64,000 bases of DNA. Source: Ridgeia piscesae (taxonomy: Eukaryota; Annelida; Polychaeta; Sabellida; Siboglinidae). Position numbers and translations under genes: made by a program. Within the stretch, counting starts at the first letter, position 1; every line of letters begins with the position of its first letter. Of this stretch, positions 57,562-64,000 are shown in pieces. A model generated the notes under the pieces. It was not told where the DNA came from, made no database searches, and saw nothing but the letters and a program-made list of their open reading frames with translations. Where the stretch lies: assembly GCA_025642075.2 (NCBI GenBank), contig JAODUO010000434.1, forward strand, positions 52,501 through 116,500, read 5' to 3'.

Positions 57562-60500
57562 CTAAACACACGCACACATATAGTCGCATTAGCGTATATC
57601 CATCGCCTCATTCGCCTGTATCTATTATTTCCGAGCAACCTAGTTAGGATATTCCGAACACTATAACGCGTCTCACCTCACATATCGCACAAACACGATA
57701 ATACATCACCTACACGTTGCACAGACACACTAAGACATCGCCTACACGTAGCACATACACGATAAAACATCACCTACGCGTAGCATAGGCACGTTAAAAC
57801 ATCACCTACATGTCGCACAAACATGATAAATAATCACCAACACTTAGCACTGACACGATAACACTAACCTACACGTAGCACAGACACGATAGCATTAATC
57901 TACACGTAGCACTGACACGATAACACTAACCTACACGTAGCACTGACACGATAACACAAACATACACGTAGCACGGACACGATAACACTAACCTACACGT
58001 AGCACTGACACGATAACACTAACCTACACGTAGCACAGACACGATAACACTAACCTACTCGTAGCACTGGCACGATAACACTAACCTACACGTAGCACAT
58101 ACATGATAACACAAACCTACACGTAGCACAGACAGGATAACACAAACCTACATGTAGCACAAACACGATAACACTAACCTACACGTAGCACATACATGAT
58201 AACACAAACCTACACGTAGCACAGACACGATAACACAAACCTACATGTAGCACAAACACGATAACACTAACCTACACGTAGCACAGACACGATAACACTA
58301 ACCTACACGTAGCACTGACACGATAACACTAACCTACACGTAGCACATACATGATAACACAAACCTACATGTAGCACAAACACGATAACACTAACCTACA
58401 CGTAGCACTGGCACGATAACACTAACCTACACGTAGCACTGACACGATAACACTAACCTACACATGGCACAGACACGATAACACTAACCTACACGTAGCA
58501 CAGACACGATAACACTAAACTACACGTAGCACTGACACGATAACACAACCTACTCGTAGCACAGGCAGGATAAATCATCACCTACACGTAGCACTGATAC
58601 GATAACACTAACCTACACGTAGCACAGACACGATAACACTAACCTACACGTAGCACTGACACGATAACACAAACCTACTCGTAGCACTGATACGATAGCA
58701 CTAACCTACACGTAGCACAAACACGATAACACTAACCTACACGTAGCACTGATACGATAACACTAACCTACACGTAGCAAAAACACGATAACACTAACCT
58801 ACATGTAGCACTGATATGATAACACAAACCTACTCGTAGCACTGATACGATAACACAAACCTACACGTAGCACTGATACGATAACACAAACCTACACGTA
58901 GCACAGACACGATAACACTAACCTACACGTAGCACTGACACGATAACACTAATCTACACGTAGCACTGACGTGACAACACAAACCTACTCGTAGCACAGA
59001 CCCCATAACACTAACCTACACGTAGCACAGACACGATAACACTAACCTACACGTAGCACTGATACGATAACGCTAACCTACACGTAGCACAGACACGATA
59101 ACACTAACCTACACATAGCACTGATACGATAACACTAACCTACACGTAGCACATACACGATAACACTAACTTAAACGTAGCACAGACACGATAACACTAA
59201 CCTACACGTAGCACTGACATGACAACACAAACATACACGTAGCACAAACACGATAACACTAACCTACACGTAGCACTGACATGACAACACAAACCTAAAC
59301 GTAGCACTCACATGATAACACAAACCTACACGTAGCACAAACACGATAACACTAATCTACACGTAGAACTGACACGATAACACAAACCTACACGTAGCAC
59401 AAACATGATAACACTAACCTACACGTAGCACTGACACGATAACACTACCCCCTACACGTAGCACTGACGTGACAACACAAACCTACTCGTAGCACAGACC
59501 CCATAACACTAACCTACACGTAGCACAGACACACATAACACTAACCTACACGTAGCACAGACACACATAACACTAACCTACACGTAGCACTGATACGATA
59601 ACGCTAACCTACACGTAGCACAGACACGATAACACTAACCTACACGTAGCACTGATACGATAACACTAACCTACACGTAGCACAGACACGATAACACTAA
59701 CTTAAACGTAGCACAGACACGATAACACTAACCTACACGTAGCACTGACATGATAACACAAACCTACACGTAGCACAGACATGATAACACTAACCTACAC
59801 GTAGCACAGACACGATAACACATTACCTACACGTAGCACAGGCATGATAAATCATTACCTACACGTAGCACTGATACGATAACACTAATCTACACGTAGC
59901 ACTGACACGATAACACAAACCTACATGTAGCACAGACACGATAACACTAACCTACACTTAGCACTGATACGATAACACTAATCTACACGTAGCACTGACA
60001 CGATAACACATTACCTACAGGTAGCACTGACACGATAAATTATCACTTGCTGGAAACACAGACACGAGAAAACATGACATGATATGAAAGTTTATTTAGA
60101 ATATTGTTAACAACAATAAAACACAATTCAAACAGGCACATTTTACTACAATACTACAATGTTTCAGAGGGTTAAATTTGAAGTCAATGACTTTTGTGTC
60201 AATTTACCCCTGACACATATTTAAATAATGTTTACAAATTCATTTTCAAAGTATAACATAAGTAAACATATTTACGCATAATATAGTTAAGAGGGATGGT
60301 CCACAACCAAAACATCACAGAGAATTCTACACTTACACCCCCTTTACACAAAGAGACATTGATCGCATAGTAGAACAGATTGGCTCGCATTGAATAAGCT
60401 ATTCCCGTCTTGTAAACAAACGCTGAATATTTGATGGCAAATAACTGTAGTACGCTCTCATAAAAGATAACGTTTATGATATCTGTACATTTTAGTACAT

Positions 60501-61336
60501 GTCGTTGGAAAAATGAGTGTGTGATCCAATCGTCTTGCACCAAATACAATTCAGATTTTCCTTTTCTGCAGTAAAAAGATTTTGTTAGTATTTGTTGGTT
60601 GTTTCCCAACATCTCCACACAGAAATTTAAATAAGGCAAAAAGACAGTTTTTGTATAAAATTCATTTACTATTTCTACCAAGTAGATGACTGCATCTATG
60701 CATTATAGCAGTACTTTTTGAAAGCTTTGATTGTGCATATTGTATATGAGCTTTCCAATTTAGAAGTTCATCAATAAACAACTCAAAAACTTTGTGACCC
60801 TTAGTCTTTCGATATTAACATTTTGCAGTTTTATACTGATTTCTTTGTTCAGCATACGACTTCCGAATAGCATATAATTGGTTTTAGTTACGTTCACAGT
60901 TAATTTATTTACTGCAAGCCATACGTATAATTTTTCCAATACATAACATATTGTTTCATTTACTCTACTGATATTACTATTTGCATGAAAAATATTAGTA
61001 TCTGCAAAGAGGATGAATTTACTAGATGAGATATGTTACACAAATCATTAATATATAGAATAAATAAACATCATCTACAGGAAGCACGGACACGATAAAC
61101 ATCAACACACGTGGCAGACACGATACCATCTACGATAATAGTATCGACATGATAACAGATCACATACCCGTAGCACATACACGATAACACGTCACCTACA
61201 TGTCGCACAGACACGATAATAGGCCTACATCTCACCTCGCATGTCCCACAGAAGCGTCGCTTTTCGGCTAACGGACCGTCCAAGTCTTTTATCGAAGCCG
61301 CGTCTTTTCCCACCATTGTTGAAATCGTACACGCAC
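57208..61336 (-). CDS. DHHC-type zinc-finger membrane protein lacking the catalytic motif (partial model)
   Basis: Two minus-strand exons (61236-61336 and 57208-57561) join in phase. Together they read RRFCGTCEIVQPHGARHCFK and CGHCYYKMVNHSYILHRC, which aligns without gaps to the DHHC cysteine-rich domain of palmitoyltransferases. All eight zinc ligands are present (CxxC, RHC, FKC, GHC, the H of NHS, HRC). However, the catalytic Asp-His-His-Cys reads Val-Asn-His-Ser, so S-acyl transfer is not expected. Two hydrophobic segments follow (IFLVLSNLVSVIFFSVLV and LLPLIVGHYVLDVINVI), consistent with the membrane spans after the DHHC domain, then a short basic tail and TAG at 57208-57210. The two N-terminal spans of the family are not found. 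Either upstream exons were missed or the protein starts at the Met at 61316. A short DHHC pseudoenzyme, or a decayed gene, are the alternatives. Confidence 0.65.
57665..60058. repeat. 31-bp minisatellite filling the DHHC-gene intron
   Basis: About 75 units of CTACACGTAGCACTGACACG then ATAACACTAAC. It continues at 61078-61235 beyond a LINE fragment. On the gene's strand each unit reads GTAGGTTAGTG, a donor-like site. Confidence 0.93.
60065..61075 (-). pseudogene. Decayed LINE reverse transcriptase fragment inside the 31-bp array
   Basis: The minus strand reads a degenerate palm (FADTNIFHANSN, LAVNKLTVNVTKTNYMLFGS) and then FLPYLNFCVEMLGNNQQ and VLKCTDIINVIF, typical of a LINE thumb, with stops and a damaged FADD box. 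Minisatellite lies on both sides. Confidence 0.7.
61078..61235. repeat. Donor-proximal end of the 31-bp array
   Basis: Degenerate units (ACATGTCGCACAGACACGAT, CCGTAGCACATACACGATAA) reaching the exon donor at 61235. Confidence 0.8.
61236..61336 (-). CDS. DHHC-like gene, upstream exon
   Basis: Acceptor CCAG (complement of 61337-61340), 33 full codons including a Met at 61316, ending FCGTCE before GTGAGA. The donor lies beside the 31-bp minisatellite. Confidence 0.6.
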
Positions 61337-61392
61337 CTGGAGGTCGAACGAAAACATGTCACACAGTGTAATGGGGTTCCACAAATCCACGT

Positions 61393-61455
61393 TAGTCGCT
61401 AGAGGCGCCAATACGCAACTAGACCCTAGTTGCTTATCAGCGCCTCTAGCGACTA
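61393..61455. other. Perfect stem-loop
   Basis: Arms 61393-61408 and 61440-61455 pair over 16 bp (TAGTCGCTAGAGGCGC). An inner 8-bp stem (GCAACTAG, 415-422 with 426-433 of this block) closes a 3-nt loop. Confidence 0.85.
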
Positions 61456-61630
61456 GCGGGATTTGATTGTATGTTTTGCTGAAAGCTTGTTTAAATCATC
61501 CTCAATTAGCCATTGACCGTGCAGGGCTAGCCAGCGATAGCTTGTATGTGGGTAACTGGGCATGCCGTATGTGTGGTCAATAGACAGAACAGCATACCGT
61601 ATGTGTGGTCAATAGAACGAACAGCCAAAA

Positions 61631-61644
61631 CACCGCCATCTTGG
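61631..61644 (-). promoter_or_regulatory. YY1/TISU-like element
   Basis: The minus strand reads CCAAGATGGCGGTG, a close match to a sense-oriented YY1 site and to the TISU translation-start element. It lies 300 bp upstream of the DHHC-like exon and suggests a minus-strand start there. I could not connect its ATG to the DHHC exon in phase. Confidence 0.4.
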
Positions 61645-61659
61645 CACTGAATTCAATCG

Positions 61660-62030
61660 AACGTCCCGCGACGTTTCATCGACTGTAACTGTACATTAAT
61701 GTAGACTTTATGCTTTCATACTGACGGACATGTTATACGATATCAATATTTAACTATGTGTGAAGACGTAGCAGTCTCGTGTGATGCATACGGCGAGCTG
61801 TAGATGGTTTTAAACATCCTTTCCGGCATCGAGCCAGCACACCTTTCGTCGGGCCACCAGTCGACGTTCCATCGGCTGTAAATGTACATTAATGTACATA
61901 GTATACTTTCACATTGACGGACATGTCAGACGGTATCCATATTTAGCTATGTGTAAGGCTTCGGAGTCATGCGAGTTCAACAGCTGATTGTAGGATGATT
62001 TAAACAAGCATTCCGCAAAATCTTCCGCAA
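61660..62030. repeat. Tandem duplication of a ~190-bp segment
   Basis: About 61665-61830 and 61856-62025 share GTACATTAATGTA, CTGACGGACATGT, TTTA(A/G)CTATGTGT and a TTTAAACA block in order. Lies between the DHHC-like gene and the right-edge exon, possibly promoter DNA. Confidence 0.75.
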
Positions 62031-63136
62031 AACGGTGTCGCATTTTACACACGCTCAAAGACCCCAGTTGCCTCAGGGCGCCCTCTGTCGGATTAGTTAT
62101 TGCGGTACCTCATTGTTGACATTTCAGGAATTAGCTCTATCGTGTTCGTACAACTGATTACGATTTGTAGTTATACGTACGCTATAACTCCTCCACATAA
62201 AGCAAACCACGTGTCGACCGTTAACTTGCCCAACTACCCTGACCCTGTCTTCTTCCGGGCCTTCCCGGGTTCACGAACTTTTCAAATCGGCATTATCTAG
62301 TCTAGTCTGCGCTAGGTCAATGCAGTATGCACTGAGGAATGGCCATTTTATTAACGTTACATAAACCGAAATCGTCCATCTTTTCAACACAATTTCCAGT
62401 TGATCAGCATACCGCATACAATTGTAAAGAAATTCCCGACACACAATGACCTTGGTTTCACATAATATGCAGGCATGCAATTTTTTTATTATTTCAATGG
62501 CCGGATCTGGCGGACCGGTAACTTAGATAAAAATATGTTTTTAATAATATAGTGCCCAACAATGCCAATGCGGCATGCACTGTGTATAGTAGCAAGTGCG
62601 GTAAGTTAGACATCCGTTTATTTTGCAGTTGCACATATATTTCCTTAGCAACAGTTAAAAAGGTAGTTTAACTTAGAATGCGAAAAGTCAATTTAAAGGG
62701 CAAAAAAAGACAACGGTTTCGTATCATACACTTAATAGAGTTTATACAAACTAACAATTTCCACGTATACTAAATTTTTTAACGTCAGCGGTTTACTCAG
62801 AATGTGACCTTAAAGTCTAAAAATCTAACGAAATCCATGATGGCCTAGACACCACCATCTTAATCGGTGACGTATTCGTTTGACTTTGCCTGGCCTATAA
62901 GCGCGCGGCATTCTAGGTCTCTGCTGAGGCCGGTCAGCTTCCTGCGACGTCACTACGGCACACAACAACTTCGAGTCTTCGTTTAGTTGGCGATATAGCA
63001 GCTGCTTAGACGTAAATCTGTGGCCAACAAGTAATTATGAAGTAGACATATATTACCAGTTGATGGAACAAGATCCAACAAAACGTCGCCGACCGTCGTC
63101 TTCTTAAACCCGGGGCAGTGCTGACAATATTTAGCC

Positions 63137-63224
63137 ATGGATGGACCTAAACTTCTAAAGGCTAAACGTCGAAGCAACGCATATATCAAGCTGGCCGAGA
63201 CATCAATGATCAGATCGCAAGAAG
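63137..63224 (+). CDS. Probable first coding exon of an unidentified gene
   Basis: An ATG in a strong Kozak context (GCCATGG) opens 29 codons starting MDGPKLLKAKRRSNAYIK, basic, followed by GTTAGT after 63224. Upstream are a TATA-like TATAA at 62896-62900 and a CRE-like GACGTCAC at 62946-62953. I do not recognise the protein. The rest would lie beyond 64000, and 63225-64000 shows no further exon. Confidence 0.4.
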
Positions 63225-64000
63225 GTTAGTATAATGTACTATTTTTTCTGTGGTATAACGTTTGTATTTAATTGTGTTTTTTACAGACGTCAAGCACATG
63301 TAACGTTTTTATGGTGTTAAAAGTAGTTTTGACCTCCGTAGACCGGCTATCGATTGACGATGCCGATGGCTCGAGCATCGATGTGTTGACGATGCCCGAT
63401 GCCGATGTCCCTCGATGACAGCTAATCTGTTTTTACGGTATCACGTCCACATGTGTAAAGACTAAGATATACTTGAACCAAGCTAGGACAAAAGCACAAT
63501 TTATATCATCGCAGAATTTAGTACAATGCAGAATAAATAATGTTGCCTTTAGAAGAAACTTGAATAACTGAACTTGAACATGACACGTCTCATGGGTGAT
63601 AATATGTCATCGGCGGAGGGACCGTGGCCTTGGATTGTCGTTGGCACTTCTTCTTAAATTCAGTAAGTTAACTAACCGCTCATAGTGACATAGACATTTT
63701 TTCCCATCGATGTGAATGTAGGCTATGTCAGAGTAAGGTGACATTGATCAATACAGCTAGTAAAGCTTATGATCAATGTGTTCAGATATGTGCTAAGAAA
63801 TAATGAAAATGTTATGATGCTGAAAACTAGAAATTCAGTCAGTATTTATTTAAACATTAAGTTTTTACAAAGTTTTGTTAGTTGCATTTTTCTGTTAGTT
63901 TCCAATTATGAGATTCACATCTGATTATATTTATCATAATTTTATCAAGTTTCTGCATGCACTTTGACACCCCACTTTCAAAATTAGTTTCACCTTCGAG

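Noticed and set aside
57665..60058. CRISPR-like array of ~31-bp repeats
   Set aside because: Units are head-to-tail with no unique spacers, in a eukaryotic intron, with no cas genes.
62983..63189. Minus-strand frame starting MAKYCQHCPGFKK as the first exon of the DHHC-like gene
   Set aside because: Tempting because of the Cys pair, but no donor or phase links it to 61336, and the opposite strand has a better start and donor.

Overview
The window is invertebrate metazoan nuclear DNA. Genes are split by GT-AG introns, and the intergenic DNA carries tRNA-derived SINEs, non-LTR LINE remnants, a Penelope-like fragment, hAT-type MITEs and many micro- and minisatellites. I saw nothing prokaryotic, plasmid or phage-like. 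A deuterostome or lophotrochozoan invertebrate fits. Amphioxus (Branchiostoma) is my leading but unproven guess, because of the minisatellites that start at splice sites and the RING/B-box gene with PARP14-like RRMs.

Layout. (1) 384-561, minus: first coding exon of an SLC49/FLVCR-like major facilitator transporter that runs off the left edge. (2) 762-39251, plus: a complete SNRNP200 (BRR2) gene. I could place 44 coding exons with every reading phase closing, giving 2140 residues against about 2136 in human. It shares a 200-bp head-to-head promoter interval with gene 1. (3) 41681-49866, plus: a complete seven-exon gene of 620 residues with RING, B-box 1, B-box 2, a coiled coil and three RRM-like domains of the PARP10/PARP14 type. 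(4) About 50-57 kb: gene-poor repeat land with a 5'-truncated LINE, a higher-order tandem repeat block and a 19-bp minisatellite. (5) 57208-61336, minus: two exons of a DHHC-type zinc-finger membrane protein. It keeps all eight zinc ligands but has lost the catalytic DHHC residues. Its intron is almost entirely a 31-bp minisatellite interrupted by a dead LINE. (6) 63137-63224, plus: a probable first coding exon of an unidentified gene leaving the right edge.

The most unusual feature is a pattern, not a gene. In several introns the minisatellite unit contains the splice site itself. Exon 14 of SNRNP200 is followed by about 25 copies of its own 5' splice site (34-bp unit). Exon 41 is preceded by about a dozen copies of its own 3' splice site plus its first codons (30-bp unit) and followed by donor-like units. 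Intron 1 of the RING/RRM gene and the DHHC-gene intron look similar. True exons therefore sit next to long ladders of decoy splice sites, inside the gene for a core spliceosomal helicase.
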